This document shows, piece after piece, positions 1-8,408 of a stretch of DNA of 64,000 nucleotides. A program made the translations under genes and the position numbers. The notes under the pieces are model-generated. The model was not told where the DNA came from and searched no databases. It was given only the letters and a program-made list of their open reading frames with translations. Within the stretch, counting starts at the first letter, position 1. The number at the start of each line of letters is the position of its first letter. Location: the NCBI RefSeq assembly GCF_030063415.1, contig NZ_JASITA010000013.1, forward strand, positions 129,483 to 193,482, given 5' to 3'. The stretch is from Streptomyces sp. H27-C3. Its GTDB lineage: Bacteria; Actinomycetota; Actinomycetes; Streptomycetales; Streptomycetaceae.

Positions 1-136
1 CGCTGCGCCAGATCATCCAGGAGCCGACCCCGGCAGCGCGGATGGCCGCTGTGAGTTCGGCCGGGACCTCCCGGTGCGCCTGCTCGTACTCGTCGATCCG
101 GTCGGCTCTGATCCGGGTGTGCAGGGCGACTCTCAT
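1..136 (-). CDS. L-rhamnose/L-fucose mutarotase (RhaM family), 3' end outside window
   Basis: The reverse strand from an ATG at 136 reads MRVALHTRIRADRIDEYEQA and continues open to the window edge, about 45 residues. The MRVALHTR start, the Glu-rich helix and the later SWMIWRS segment match the N-terminus of the RhaM family, small enzymes (about 105 aa) that interconvert alpha and beta anomers of 6-deoxy sugars. The ATG overlaps the lutC stop as ATGA, so it is translationally coupled and is a distal gene of the catabolic operon. By neighbourhood the substrate is probably L-fucose or L-rhamnose. Only the first 45 residues are visible, so the catalytic His/Tyr set cannot be checked. Confidence 0.8.
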   Translation of the reverse strand, partial: MRVALHTRIRADRIDEYEQAHREVPAELTAAIRAAGVGSWMIWRS

Positions 137-837
137 GGCAACTCCGTATCCGGGCCCGTGTTCGGGGGGTTCGAGGCGATGGGCTGTGCGGGCTCCGTGA
201 CGGCCGTGGGCTCCGCGACGACGACGTCCAGGGTGCGCGGGCCGTGCACGCCCTCCACCCGGTCGAGTTCGATGTCACTGGTGGCGGACGGGCCGGAGAT
301 CCAGGTCAGCGGCCCGGTCGGGTCGAGGCGGCCGAGCGCCTCGGGCACGTCGCCCGCGATCTGGTCCTGCCGTACGACGCACAGGTGGTAGTCGGGAAGC
401 AGTGTCAGCGCCCTGCGCCCCTGCCCGGGTCCCGCGTCGAGCACGATCGTGCCGGTGACGGCGATGCCGACCGCAGCGGTGGTCAACACCGCGTCGGCGG
501 AGTCGAGTTCGGCGGTAGTGAGTGGTCCGGCGTCGCGCAGGACGGTCCAGTCCCCGGCGGGGAGGAGCGCGTCCGGGAAGCCGTCGGGGACGACGAGGGT
601 GCGTACGCCACGCGCGATGAGGCGCGCGGCGACGGCCTCGCGAATCCCGTCGTCCGGCGTACGGGTCACCGTCGCCCGGTAGTCGGCGACGCGCTCCGCG
701 AAGAGCCCGACGACATCGGGGCCCGCGTGCGAGTGCCGGTAGGCGCGCGGCACGGGCACGTCGTCGGGGCCCTCCGTCGCGGGTACGTCGGTCAGGGCCT
801 CCCTGATCCGGCCCAGCACAGTGTCCCGGGTGCTCAC
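133..837 (-). CDS. lutC: LutC-like L-lactate utilisation protein (LUD domain)
   Basis: A 234-aa LUD-domain protein, the usual length for LutC (YkgG), the third subunit of the LutABC complex that oxidises L-lactate to pyruvate in the cytoplasm. The N-terminus (STRDTVLGRIREAL) and the segments DAVLTTAAVGIAVTGTIVLD and LTLLPDYHLCVVR are typical of LutC. I chose GTG at 837 because it overlaps the lutB stop as GTGA. The same frame stays open much further upstream, but that part is antisense to the lutB reading and has no family resemblance. LutC usually lacks Fe-S motifs, as here. In this operon it would dispose of the lactate released by diketo-deoxy-fuconate hydrolysis. Confidence 0.9.
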   Translation of the reverse strand: MSTRDTVLGRIREALTDVPATEGPDDVPVPRAYRHSHAGPDVVGLFAERVADYRATVTRTPDDGIREAVAARLIARGVRTLVVPDGFPDALLPAGDWTVLRDAGPLTTAELDSADAVLTTAAVGIAVTGTIVLDAGPGQGRRALTLLPDYHLCVVRQDQIAGDVPEALGRLDPTGPLTWISGPSATSDIELDRVEGVHGPRTLDVVVAEPTAVTEPAQPIASNPPNTGPDTELP

Positions 838-2303
838 TTCCCGTCCTCCTCTCGCGTCCGCCGCCACCAGGCCCGCAGCGATTCCTTGGGTGGTACGGCC
901 GTGTCGCGGGTGCCCGTCCAGCGGCTCAACGGCCCCGGCAGGTTGCCGATGGTGCCGCGCCTTGAGACCAGCCGGGCGGCGGGGTTCGCCAGGCGCTGGG
1001 CCGCGGAGAGCCGACCGGGCGAGTTGAGGACGGCAGCCGCGGCCTTCATGACCAGGGCCTCGGGGGTCGGGACGCGGCTCTTGGCGCGCTTGGACTCGAC
1101 GACCTTGGCGCGCAGATGGACCAGCACCTCCGGAATGTTGATCTTCACGGGGCAGGCGTCGTAGCAGGCGCCGCAGAGCGTGGAGGCGAACGGCAGCGAG
1201 TCGGCGTGCGAGTCGTCCCTGCCGACACCGACGAGCTGCGGGGTCAGCACCGCCCCGATCGGACCCGGATAGACCGACCCGTAGGCATGGCCGCCCGTGC
1301 GCTCGTACACCGGACAGACATTGAGGCAGGCCGAACAGCGGATGCAGGCCAGCGCCTGGCGGCCAACGGTGTCCTTGAGCGTCGCCGTGCGGCCGTTGTC
1401 GAGGAGGACTAGGTGGAAGCCGCTCGGGCCGTCGCCCTCGGTGGTGCCCGTCCACATGCTCGTGTACGGGTTCATCCGCTCGCCCGTCGAGGAGCGCGGC
1501 AGCAGCTGGAGGAAGACCGCCAGGTCCTCGAAGGACGGCAGGACCTTCTCGATGCCCATCACGGTGATCAGGGTCTCGGGCAGGGTGAGGCACATCCGGC
1601 CGTTGCCCTCGGACTCCACGACGCCGACCGTGCCGGTGTCGGCGGCGGCGAAGTTCGCGCCGGACACCGCGACCTTGGCACGCAGGAACTTCTCCCGCAG
1701 ATGCAGGCGCGCCGCGTCGGCCAGGTCGCTCGGCCGGTCGGTGAGGCCCTCGGGTGCGGGGCGGCCCCACCGGCCCATCTCGCGCCGGAAGATCTCACGG
1801 ATCTCGGCGCGGTTGCGGTGGATGGCGGGGACCAGGATGTGCGAGGGCCGGTCCTCGCCCAGCTGCACGATCAGCTCGGCGAGGTCGGTCTCGTACGCCG
1901 TGATGCCTTCGGCCTCGAGGAACTCGTTGAGCGCGATCTCCTGGGTCGCCATCGACTTGACCTTGACGACCTCCCGCTCGCCGGTGGCCTTGACCAGGTC
2001 GGTGACGATGCGGTTGGCCTCGGCGGCGTCGGCCGCCCAGTGGACGTGGCCGCCCGCCTTGGTGACGGACTCCTCCAGACGCACCAGGTACTCGTCGAGG
2101 TGGCGCAGAGTTTTGCGCTTGATCGCCTCGCCCGCGTCGCGCAGCTGCTCCCAGTCGTCGAGTTCGGCGGTGACGGCCAGGCGCTTGTCGCGGATGGTGC
2201 CGGTGGCCTTGCGCAGGTTCGTACGGAGCTGGGTGTCGGCGACGGCCGTGCGGGCGGCTTCCGGGAAAGACGGGGCGCCGAGCCAGGTCACGTTGTCGGG
2301 CAT
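834..2303 (-). CDS. lutB: LutB-like iron-sulfur L-lactate utilisation protein
   Basis: A 489-aa protein with an N-terminal LUD domain (about residues 60-300) and a C-terminal ferredoxin-like region. The first cluster motif CIRCSACLNVCP lies near residue 318 and the second, CGACYDACPVKINIP, near 373. This is the LutB (YkgF) layout, normally 470-490 aa, the electron-transferring subunit of L-lactate dehydrogenase LutABC. The ATG at 2303 starts inside the last 16 bases of lutA, and the stop overlaps the lutC start, so the three genes form a tight lutABC module. A longer upstream extension of the frame is antisense to lutA and was discarded. Electron acceptor cannot be read from sequence. Confidence 0.93.
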   Translation of the reverse strand: MPDNVTWLGAPSFPEAARTAVADTQLRTNLRKATGTIRDKRLAVTAELDDWEQLRDAGEAIKRKTLRHLDEYLVRLEESVTKAGGHVHWAADAAEANRIVTDLVKATGEREVVKVKSMATQEIALNEFLEAEGITAYETDLAELIVQLGEDRPSHILVPAIHRNRAEIREIFRREMGRWGRPAPEGLTDRPSDLADAARLHLREKFLRAKVAVSGANFAAADTGTVGVVESEGNGRMCLTLPETLITVMGIEKVLPSFEDLAVFLQLLPRSSTGERMNPYTSMWTGTTEGDGPSGFHLVLLDNGRTATLKDTVGRQALACIRCSACLNVCPVYERTGGHAYGSVYPGPIGAVLTPQLVGVGRDDSHADSLPFASTLCGACYDACPVKINIPEVLVHLRAKVVESKRAKSRVPTPEALVMKAAAAVLNSPGRLSAAQRLANPAARLVSRRGTIGNLPGPLSRWTGTRDTAVPPKESLRAWWRRTREEDGK

Positions 2304-3046
2304 CGGACTGCTCCTTGCGTCGGCGCGAGGATCTCGGCGAGGTGGCGGGTGCCGACGCCGGTGCGCAGCCGGTCGAGGCCGCCGCCGATGTGCATCAGGC
2401 AGGAGTTGTCGCCCGCGGTGAGGATGTCGGCGCGGGTGTCGAGCACGGCGCGCATCTTGTCGGCGAGCATGGCGTTCGACGTGTCGGGGTTCTTGAGCGC
2501 GAAGGTGCCGCCGAAGCCGCAGCAGCTGTCGGCGGCGGGCAGCTCGACCAGGTCGATGCCCTTGACCGCGCGCAGCAGCCGCAGGGGGCGGTCGCCGACG
2601 CGGAGCATGCGCAGGCTGTGGCAGGTGGGGTGGTAGGTGACGCGGTGCGGGAAGTACGCCCCGACGTCGGTGACGCCCAGGACGTCGACGAGCAGCTCGG
2701 ACAGCTCGTACACCTTGGGCGTGATCCGGTCGACGCGCCGTACCAGCGCGGCGTCGCCGTACTGCTCGGCGACGACGCGGTGGTAGTCGCGCACCATGCC
2801 GACGCACGAGCCCGAGGGGGCCACCACCGCGTCGTACTCGCCCTGTTCGAAGACGCCCGCGAAGCGGCGGACCATCGGGAGGGTCTCGGGGCGGTAGCCG
2901 GTGTTGAAGTGCATCTGGCCGCAGCAGGTCTGGGCCGGTGGGAACTCGACGGTGTGACCGAGCCGTTCAAGGAGGGAGACGACCGCCTTGCCGGTGTCGG
3001 GGAACATCGTGTCGTTGAAGCAGGTGATGAACAGGGCGATCCTCAT
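2288..3046 (-). CDS. lutA: LutA-like protein, two CCG domains
   Basis: A 252-aa protein with the two cysteine-rich CCG domains (DUF224) of LutA/GlpC-type proteins: Cys41-Cys42 in TCCGQMHFN and Cys175-Cys176 in DSCCGFGGTF, plus HPTC around 139-142. This is the heterodisulfide-reductase-like subunit of the LutABC L-lactate oxidation complex. The ATG at 3046 overlaps the stop of the upstream aldo/keto reductase as ATGA. Presence of a whole lutABC set inside a deoxy-sugar catabolic operon makes sense only if the pathway yields lactate, which the hydrolase encoded at 6436-7290 is expected to do. Confidence 0.93.
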   Translation of the reverse strand: MRIALFITCFNDTMFPDTGKAVVSLLERLGHTVEFPPAQTCCGQMHFNTGYRPETLPMVRRFAGVFEQGEYDAVVAPSGSCVGMVRDYHRVVAEQYGDAALVRRVDRITPKVYELSELLVDVLGVTDVGAYFPHRVTYHPTCHSLRMLRVGDRPLRLLRAVKGIDLVELPAADSCCGFGGTFALKNPDTSNAMLADKMRAVLDTRADILTAGDNSCLMHIGGGLDRLRTGVGTRHLAEILAPTQGAVRCPTT

Positions 3047-4221
3047 GCGCTGTCCGACCTCCGCATGCCTTGCCGTCCGGCCTCCGGCGGGTCCGGTACG
3101 TGTGCCAACCGGTCCGGTACGTTCGACGGCCGGACCCGTACGTGTGCCGACCGTTCCCGTACGTCCGACGACCGGTCCGGTACGCCGGTCGGCGAACCCG
3201 TTACACCGACCACCTGGACCCGTACGCCGGTCACCGGGACCGGGACGTCTGCCGCCAGCAACCCCTCCGCGCGCAGCTCTTCCCACAGCGCGGCGGGCAC
3301 GGGCGTGGCGAGCATAGCCGCCGCGTCGGTGACCTCCGCCGCGGAACGCGCCCCGACCAGGACACTCGCCACGGCGCTCTGGCCGAACGGGAAGCTCAGG
3401 GCCGCGGCGCGCAGCGGGACGCCGTGCCGCCCTGCGACGGCCTTGATGCGCAGGGCCCGGTCCAGCACATCCAGTGGCGCCGCCGCGTAGTCGTATGTCG
3501 CGCCGGGGCGCGGGTCGGCCAGCAGACCGGAGTTGAAGACCCCGCCGACGACGACGCTCTTACCGCGCGCGGCGGCCTCGGGCAGCAGTTCCCTGGCGGC
3601 GTCCTGGTCGAGCAGGGTGTAGCGGCCGGCGCACAGCACCGCGTCGACGTCGGTGTCCCGGAGGAACCGGGTGAGCATGCCGGTCTGGTTCATGCCTGCG
3701 CCGATCGCCCGCACCATGCCTTCGGCGCGCAGCCGCTCCAGCGCCGGGTACCCCTCGCGGAACGCCTGCTCGGCGTGGTCGTCGGGGTCGTGCAGGTAGA
3801 CGACATCGATGCGGTCCAGGCCGAGCCGCTCCAGGCTGTCCTCCACGGAGCGCCGTATGCCGTCGGCGCTGAAGTCCCAGACGCGGCGGTGTGTGGCGGG
3901 CACGGCGAAGCCCTCGTCCTGCATGCCCCGGCCGTCCCGGATCGGTTCGAGTAGCCGTCCTGCCTTGGTGGACAGGGTGTACGCGTCCCTGTCCCGCCCG
4001 CGCAGGGCCGCCCCGAGGCGCCGCTCCGAGAGCCCCAGGCCGTAGTGCGGCGCGGTGTCGAAGTACCGCATGCCCGCGTCCCAGGCCGCGTCGACCGAAG
4101 CGGCCGCGGCTTCGTCGGTGACGGCGGCGAAGAGGTTGCCCAGGGCGGCGGCCCCGAAGGACAGCGCGGTGACGGGAACACCGCTGCGCCCTAGCGTGGC
4201 CACCGGCCGCTGCCCGCTCAC
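3043..4221 (-). CDS. Aldo/keto reductase, probable L-fucose dehydrogenase
   Basis: A 392-aa aldo/keto reductase. Asp55, Tyr60, Lys86 and His144 (in YFDTAPHYG, STKAGRL and YLHDPDDH) make the standard AKR catalytic tetrad. Members of this subgroup oxidise L-fucose or L-rhamnose to the lactone with NAD(P)+, which is the first step expected of this operon. GTG at 4221 overlaps the SDR stop as GTGA. The catalytic barrel ends near residue 325. The last 60-70 residues are an unusual low-complexity tail encoded by eight degenerate 21-bp repeats, giving a heptad-like series of residues rich in V, P, D and R. The tail is absent from ordinary family members, so its role is unknown. Substrate assignment is from neighbours. 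Confidence 0.85.
   Translation of the reverse strand: MSGQRPVATLGRSGVPVTALSFGAAALGNLFAAVTDEAAAASVDAAWDAGMRYFDTAPHYGLGLSERRLGAALRGRDRDAYTLSTKAGRLLEPIRDGRGMQDEGFAVPATHRRVWDFSADGIRRSVEDSLERLGLDRIDVVYLHDPDDHAEQAFREGYPALERLRAEGMVRAIGAGMNQTGMLTRFLRDTDVDAVLCAGRYTLLDQDAARELLPEAAARGKSVVVGGVFNSGLLADPRPGATYDYAAAPLDVLDRALRIKAVAGRHGVPLRAAALSFPFGQSAVASVLVGARSAAEVTDAAAMLATPVPAALWEELRAEGLLAADVPVPVTGVRVQVVGVTGSPTGVPDRSSDVRERSAHVRVRPSNVPDRLAHVPDPPEAGRQGMRRSDSA
3090..3257. repeat. Eight tandem degenerate 21-bp repeats inside the AKR gene
   Basis: Eight consecutive 21-base units start at 3090, 3111, 3132, 3153, 3174, 3195, 3216 and 3237. Each carries a version of CCsGTACG at the same offset, followed by a variable C/G-rich half. 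Since 21 is seven codons, the array stays in frame and encodes a seven-residue repeat at the reductase C-terminus. There are no unique spacers, so it is not a CRISPR array. Confidence 0.85.
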
Positions 4222-5030
4222 CTCTCCGCCGGGCGCAGGCGCAGCCCCTGCATTCCGCCGTCCACCGCCAGCGCCGTGCCGGTGACGGACGCCGCGGCGG
4301 GGCTCGCCAGATAGGCGACGGCGGCGGCGACCTCGGCCGCGCTGACCAGCCGGCCGATGGGCTGGCGGGCGTTGAGCGCGTCCCTTTCGGCCTGCGGGTC
4401 GTCGGCAGCGTCGAGCAGCCGGCCGACCCACGGCGTGTCCGCGGTGCCGGGGTTCACGCAGTTGACGCGGATCCCCTCCCGGACGTGGTCGGCGGCCATG
4501 GCGAGGGTCAGCGACAGTACGGCGCCCTTGCTCGCGCTGTAGAGCGCGCGCTGCGGCAGACCGGCGGTCGCGGCGATCGAGCAGGTGTTGACGATCGCCG
4601 CGTGTGCGGAGCGCCGCAGGTACGGCAGGGCGGCGCGGCTGGTGCGGACCATGCCGAGGACGTTGACGTCCAGGACGCGGTGCCACTGCTCGTCGTCGTT
4701 GTCCTCGACCGTCCCGACGGCGCCGATGCCCGCGTTGTTGACCAGGATGTCGAGCCCGCCGAGCCGCCCGACCGCGGCGGCGACTCCGCCTCGTACAGAC
4801 GCGTCGTCGGACACATCGGCCTTGATGCCGAGCAGTGGCGCCCCGGCGCCCGACGGGTCGAGGTCGAGCACGGCGACCTCGGCGCCGCGCGCGGCGAGCA
4901 GCTGTGCGGTGGCGAGGCCGAGGCCGGAGGCGCCACCGGTCACCAGGGCCTTGAGCCCGTCGAGCCGGTTCGGGTCGGCAACGGCCGGCGCGTCGGCAAC
5001 GGTCGGCACGGATCGGTTCTGCTCGGTCAT
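4218..5030 (-). CDS. SDR oxidoreductase, probable 2-keto-3-deoxy-L-fuconate dehydrogenase
   Basis: A 270-aa classical short-chain dehydrogenase. The nucleotide-binding TGGASGLG is at 31-38, NNAG at 98-101, the catalytic Ser151, Tyr164 and Lys168 (YSASK) are all present, and a conserved Asp sits after the cofactor strand, which favours NAD+. In the non-phosphorylative fucose route an SDR oxidises 2-keto-3-deoxy-L-fuconate at C4 to the 2,4-diketo acid. The gene lies between the dehydratase and the AKR and overlaps both by four bases. The first 20 residues are a poorly conserved extension, so the true start may lie slightly downstream. Substrate is inferred from operon partners. Confidence 0.85.
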   Translation of the reverse strand: MTEQNRSVPTVADAPAVADPNRLDGLKALVTGGASGLGLATAQLLAARGAEVAVLDLDPSGAGAPLLGIKADVSDDASVRGGVAAAVGRLGGLDILVNNAGIGAVGTVEDNDDEQWHRVLDVNVLGMVRTSRAALPYLRRSAHAAIVNTCSIAATAGLPQRALYSASKGAVLSLTLAMAADHVREGIRVNCVNPGTADTPWVGRLLDAADDPQAERDALNARQPIGRLVSAAEVAAAVAYLASPAAASVTGTALAVDGGMQGLRLRPAER

Positions 5031-6421
5031 ACGGCGGCCTCCTCGGCAGCGGTGACGGGGGTGACGGCAGTACGGGCGACAGCTCCGGCGGCGAGGGCGT
5101 CCGCCGCCAGGTCGGCGGCCCAGAACGTGCCGCCGGGGTAGGTGAATTCCGCGATCGACTCCGGGTGCATGGTCGCCGAGAACCCCGGCGCGTCCGGCGC
5201 CGTGTAGTGCCCGGCGCGCATCACCACCGGTTCGGTGAAGTGCTCGTGGAGGTGGTCGACGTACTCGATGACCCGGTTCTCGGTGGTCCCGGACAGCGCG
5301 ACGTAGTCGAACATCGACAGGTGCTGGACGAGTTCGCACAGCCCGACACCGCCCGCGTGCGGGCAGACCGGCACCCCGAACTTCGCGGCGAGCAGCAGGA
5401 TCGCCAGGTTCTCGTTGACCCCGCCGACGCGCGCCGCGTCGATCTGCAGCACATCGATGGATCCGGCCTGGAGAAGCTGCTTGAAGACGATGCGGTTCTG
5501 TACGTGTTCGCCGGTCGCGACCTTCACCGGGGTGACGGCCCGGCGTATCTCGGCGTGTCCCAGGACGTCGTCGGGGCTGGTCGGCTCCTCGATCCAGTAA
5601 GGGTCGAACTCGGTGAGCGCCCGCGTCCAGTCGATGGCCTCGCCGACGTTCCACCGCTGATTGGCGTCGATCGCGATGCGGATGCCGGGGCCGACAGCGG
5701 CGCGCGCGGCCCGCATGCGCCGGATGTCGTCCGCGAGGTCCGCGCCGACCTTGAGCTTGATCTGGGTGAAGCCGTCGGCGACGGCCTCCTTGGCGAGCCT
5801 GGTCAGCTTCTCGTCGGAGTAGCCGAGCCAGCCGGGCGATGTGGTGTAGCCGGGGTAGCCGTTGGCGCGCAGCAGGGTCTCGCGTTCGGCCGATCCGGCC
5901 CGGCCCTTCCGCAGCAGGGCCAGTGCGTCCTGGGGGCTCAGTACGTCGGTGATGTAGCGGAAGTCGATCTGCGAGACGAGCCATTCGGGCTCGGCGTCGG
6001 CGAGGAACTTCCACAGGGGCAGGCCGGCCCGTTTCGCGGCCAAGTCCCAGGCGGCGTTGACGACCGCCCCGATCGCCATGTGCATCACGCCCTTCTCGGG
6101 CCCGAGCCAGCGCAGTTGGCTGTCGCCGGTCAGGTCGCGGCCGAGCGTGCCGGGGTCGGCGCACAGTTCGTCGGCGGAACGTCCGATCAGGTGCGGGCGC
6201 AGTGCCTCGATCGCCGCGACCTGGACATCGTTGCCACGCCCGATGGTGAAGGTGAAGCCGTGCCCCTGGTGCCCGTCCGGCGCGTCGGCGCGCAGCACCA
6301 CATAGGCGGCGGAGTAGTCGGGGTCGGGGTTCATCGCGTCGGAGCCGTCGAGCTGCCGCGAGGTGGGGAATCTGATGTCGTACGTGTCGACGGCGGTGAT
6401 GCGGGGACCTGTTGCGGTCAC
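5027..6421 (-). CDS. L-fuconate dehydratase (enolase superfamily)
   Basis: A 464-aa member of the mandelate-racemase branch of the enolase superfamily. The early segment GFTFTIGRGNDVQVAAIEAL is typical of L-fuconate dehydratases (bacterial FucD, human ENOSF1). Further on are the KxK base (KLKVGADL, near residue 221), metal ligands in DANQRW (near 249) and IEEPTSPDD (near 278), the EHVQN Glu (near 301) and the catalytic His in CPHAGGVG (near 356). It would dehydrate L-fuconate to 2-keto-3-deoxy-L-fuconate. GTG at 6421 follows the hydrolase stop by 14 bases. L-rhamnonate dehydratase is a possible alternative, but the TFTIGRG motif argues for fuconate. Confidence 0.92.
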   Translation of the reverse strand: MTATGPRITAVDTYDIRFPTSRQLDGSDAMNPDPDYSAAYVVLRADAPDGHQGHGFTFTIGRGNDVQVAAIEALRPHLIGRSADELCADPGTLGRDLTGDSQLRWLGPEKGVMHMAIGAVVNAAWDLAAKRAGLPLWKFLADAEPEWLVSQIDFRYITDVLSPQDALALLRKGRAGSAERETLLRANGYPGYTTSPGWLGYSDEKLTRLAKEAVADGFTQIKLKVGADLADDIRRMRAARAAVGPGIRIAIDANQRWNVGEAIDWTRALTEFDPYWIEEPTSPDDVLGHAEIRRAVTPVKVATGEHVQNRIVFKQLLQAGSIDVLQIDAARVGGVNENLAILLLAAKFGVPVCPHAGGVGLCELVQHLSMFDYVALSGTTENRVIEYVDHLHEHFTEPVVMRAGHYTAPDAPGFSATMHPESIAEFTYPGGTFWAADLAADALAAGAVARTAVTPVTAAEEAAV

Positions 6422-6435
6422 GTAAGGGCTGCCTC

Positions 6436-7290
6436 TCACGCTCGGTCGAAGGTCTGGCGCTGGCCGCCGAGGCCGTCGATGGACAGCTCGACGGTGTCGC
6501 CGGGGCGCAGATAGGGGGTGCCGGGCAGGCCGAGCGCGACTCCGGCGGGGGTGCCGGTGTTGATGACGTCGCCCGGTTCGAGCACCATGTACTGGCTCAA
6601 GTACGCGATGATCTGCGCCACTTGGAAGACCATGTCGCGGGTGTGTCCGTCCTGCCGCTTCTCGCTGTTGACGGCGAGGTGGAGCGCCAGGTCCTGCGGG
6701 TCGGGGATCTCGTCGGCGGTGACGAGCCAGGGGCCGAGCGGGTTGAACGTCTCGCAGGACTTGCCGATGTCCCACTGCGAGGAGAAGTCGAGCTGGAACT
6801 CGCGCTCGGACACGTCGTGGCTGACGGCGTAGCCCGCGACGCACCCCAGGGCGTCGACGGTTCCTTCCAGGTAGCGGGCGCGGCGGCCGATGACGACGCC
6901 GAGTTCCACCTCCCAGTCGGTGCGGCTGGAGCCGCGCGGGATGAGTACGCCGTCATACGGGCCGACGACCGTGCCGGGGTCCTTCATGAAGACGACGGGC
7001 CGCGGCGGTATCGCGGCGCCGGTCTCCTCGGCGTGGTCGCGGTAGTTGAGGCCGATGCAGACGACCTTGCCGGGTCGGGCGACGGGCGCGCCGACACGCA
7101 GGTCCTGCGCGCCTTCGAGCAGGGGTACTTCGCCGGCGGCGAGCGCCGCGCGTACCCGCTGCACGCCGTCGCCGGCGAGGAACGCGCCGTCGATGTCCGG
7201 GGTGAGGGCGGACAAGTCGTACGTCCGGCCGTCGTCGGCGAGGAGCGCGGGGCGCTCGTGCCCGGCGTCACCGAGTCGCTGAAATTTCAT
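6436..7290 (-). CDS. Fumarylacetoacetase-family hydrolase, probable 2,4-diketo-3-deoxy-L-fuconate hydrolase
   Basis: A 284-aa FAH-family protein. The GLNYRDHAEETG motif, the metal-binding acidic WEVELGVVIG, and GDVINTGTPAGVALG near the C-terminus are hallmarks. FAH enzymes in sugar-acid operons hydrolyse 2,4-diketo-3-deoxy acids. With L-fuconate as precursor the products are pyruvate and L-lactate, which explains the downstream lutABC genes. ATG at 7290 gives the conserved MKFQRLGDAG start. A 35-bp gap separates it from the permease. The family also includes acylpyruvate hydrolases, so exact substrate is inferred from neighbours. Confidence 0.88.
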   Translation of the reverse strand: MKFQRLGDAGHERPALLADDGRTYDLSALTPDIDGAFLAGDGVQRVRAALAAGEVPLLEGAQDLRVGAPVARPGKVVCIGLNYRDHAEETGAAIPPRPVVFMKDPGTVVGPYDGVLIPRGSSRTDWEVELGVVIGRRARYLEGTVDALGCVAGYAVSHDVSEREFQLDFSSQWDIGKSCETFNPLGPWLVTADEIPDPQDLALHLAVNSEKRQDGHTRDMVFQVAQIIAYLSQYMVLEPGDVINTGTPAGVALGLPGTPYLRPGDTVELSIDGLGGQRQTFDRA

Positions 7291-7325
7291 GGCACTTTCC
7301 TCAGCTGGTTCAGATGGTGGTGCGG

Positions 7326-8408
7326 TCAGTCCTGGGCCCGGCCGGTGGTGACGCGCGCGATCATCAGGGCGACGAGGATGATGCCGCCGTAGATCGCCTG
7401 GATCCAGAAGGACGGCACCTGCGCGAGGGTCAACAGGTTCTGTACGACGCCGAGCAGCAGGACGCCGGTGAGCGCGCCGAACATCGTGCCCTTGCCGCCG
7501 TCCAGGCTGATCCCGCCGATGACGGCGGCGGCGAACACCGTGAAGATCATGTTCTGGCCCTGATTGGCGTTGATCGCGCCGACGTAGCCGGTCTGCATCA
7601 GACCGCCGACGGCGGCGAGCGCGCCCGCGACGACGAACACGCCGAGCATCACCCGCTCCACGCGGATACCGGCGGCCCGTGCGGCGGCCGGGTTGCCACC
7701 GATCGCGAACAGCGCCCTGCCGACCCGGTGGTACTTGAGCACGAAACCCGCGACGCCGAAGGAGACCGCGGCGAGCCACACCGACAGCGGCACGGTGAGG
7801 AAGGTGGTGGTGGCGAGCGTGTAGAAGGCGTCCGGCATGCCGAAGAGGGTCTTGCCCTCGGTGGCGCCGACAAGCAGTCCGCGCAGCACGATCAGCATGG
7901 CGAGCGTCACGATGAACGCGTTGAGTTTGAGCTTGACCACCAGCAGGCCGTTGAAGACACCGATGAGCGCGCCGATGACGACGATCGCCAGGACGCAGAC
8001 GAAGCCGGGGAGTTCGACACCGAACCCGGCCTGCGCGGCGGGCAGTACGAGCAGTGCGCCGACGGCCGGGGCGATGCCGACGACCGATTCCAGCGACAGG
8101 TCGAACTTTCCGGTGATGAGCACCAGCGCCTCGGCGAGCACCACCATCGCGAGCGCGGCGGACGCGCCGAGGATCGAGATGATGTTGCGCTGGGTGAGGA
8201 AGGTGTCGTTTACCAGCGACCCAAAGATCACGAGAACCAACAGGGCCGGTACGAGGGCCAGTTCGCGGGCGCGCTTCAGCAGCACGTCACGCGCGCCGGA
8301 CGCCCTGGATGCCCGGCCGCCGGCCCTATCCGTCTCGCCCGTCTCGCCCGTCTCGCCCGGGGCGGGGGTGGTGGTCTTCGAGGCCGACGGGGCCGTCGTG
8401 TCAGCCAC
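7326..8408 (-). CDS. Sugar ABC transporter permease (RbsC type)
   Basis: A 360-aa inner-membrane protein of the BPD_transp_2 (ribose/xylose/rhamnose permease) family. After a hydrophilic Thr/Gly-rich N-terminus of about 45 residues come roughly ten hydrophobic segments. The family signature GNPAAARAAGIRVERV and the GGISLDGGKGTMFGALTGVLLL stretch near the end are clear. It should form the membrane channel for the 6-deoxyhexose importer together with the ATPase and lipoprotein encoded just upstream. GTG at 8408 overlaps the ATPase stop by eight bases. The N-terminal extension is longer than usual, so an internal start is possible. Confidence 0.9.
   Translation of the reverse strand: MADTTAPSASKTTTPAPGETGETGETDRAGGRASRASGARDVLLKRARELALVPALLVLVIFGSLVNDTFLTQRNIISILGASAALAMVVLAEALVLITGKFDLSLESVVGIAPAVGALLVLPAAQAGFGVELPGFVCVLAIVVIGALIGVFNGLLVVKLKLNAFIVTLAMLIVLRGLLVGATEGKTLFGMPDAFYTLATTTFLTVPLSVWLAAVSFGVAGFVLKYHRVGRALFAIGGNPAAARAAGIRVERVMLGVFVVAGALAAVGGLMQTGYVGAINANQGQNMIFTVFAAAVIGGISLDGGKGTMFGALTGVLLLGVVQNLLTLAQVPSFWIQAIYGGIILVALMIARVTTGRAQD

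Noticed and set aside
133..1770. A 545-residue LutC from the long open frame
   Set aside because: The extra 310 residues are antisense/frame-shadow of lutB without family resemblance; GTG at 837 overlaps the lutB stop and gives a normal LutC length.
3090..3257. CRISPR-like array
   Set aside because: Units are contiguous at 21 bp, degenerate and without spacers, and they lie in frame inside a coding gene.
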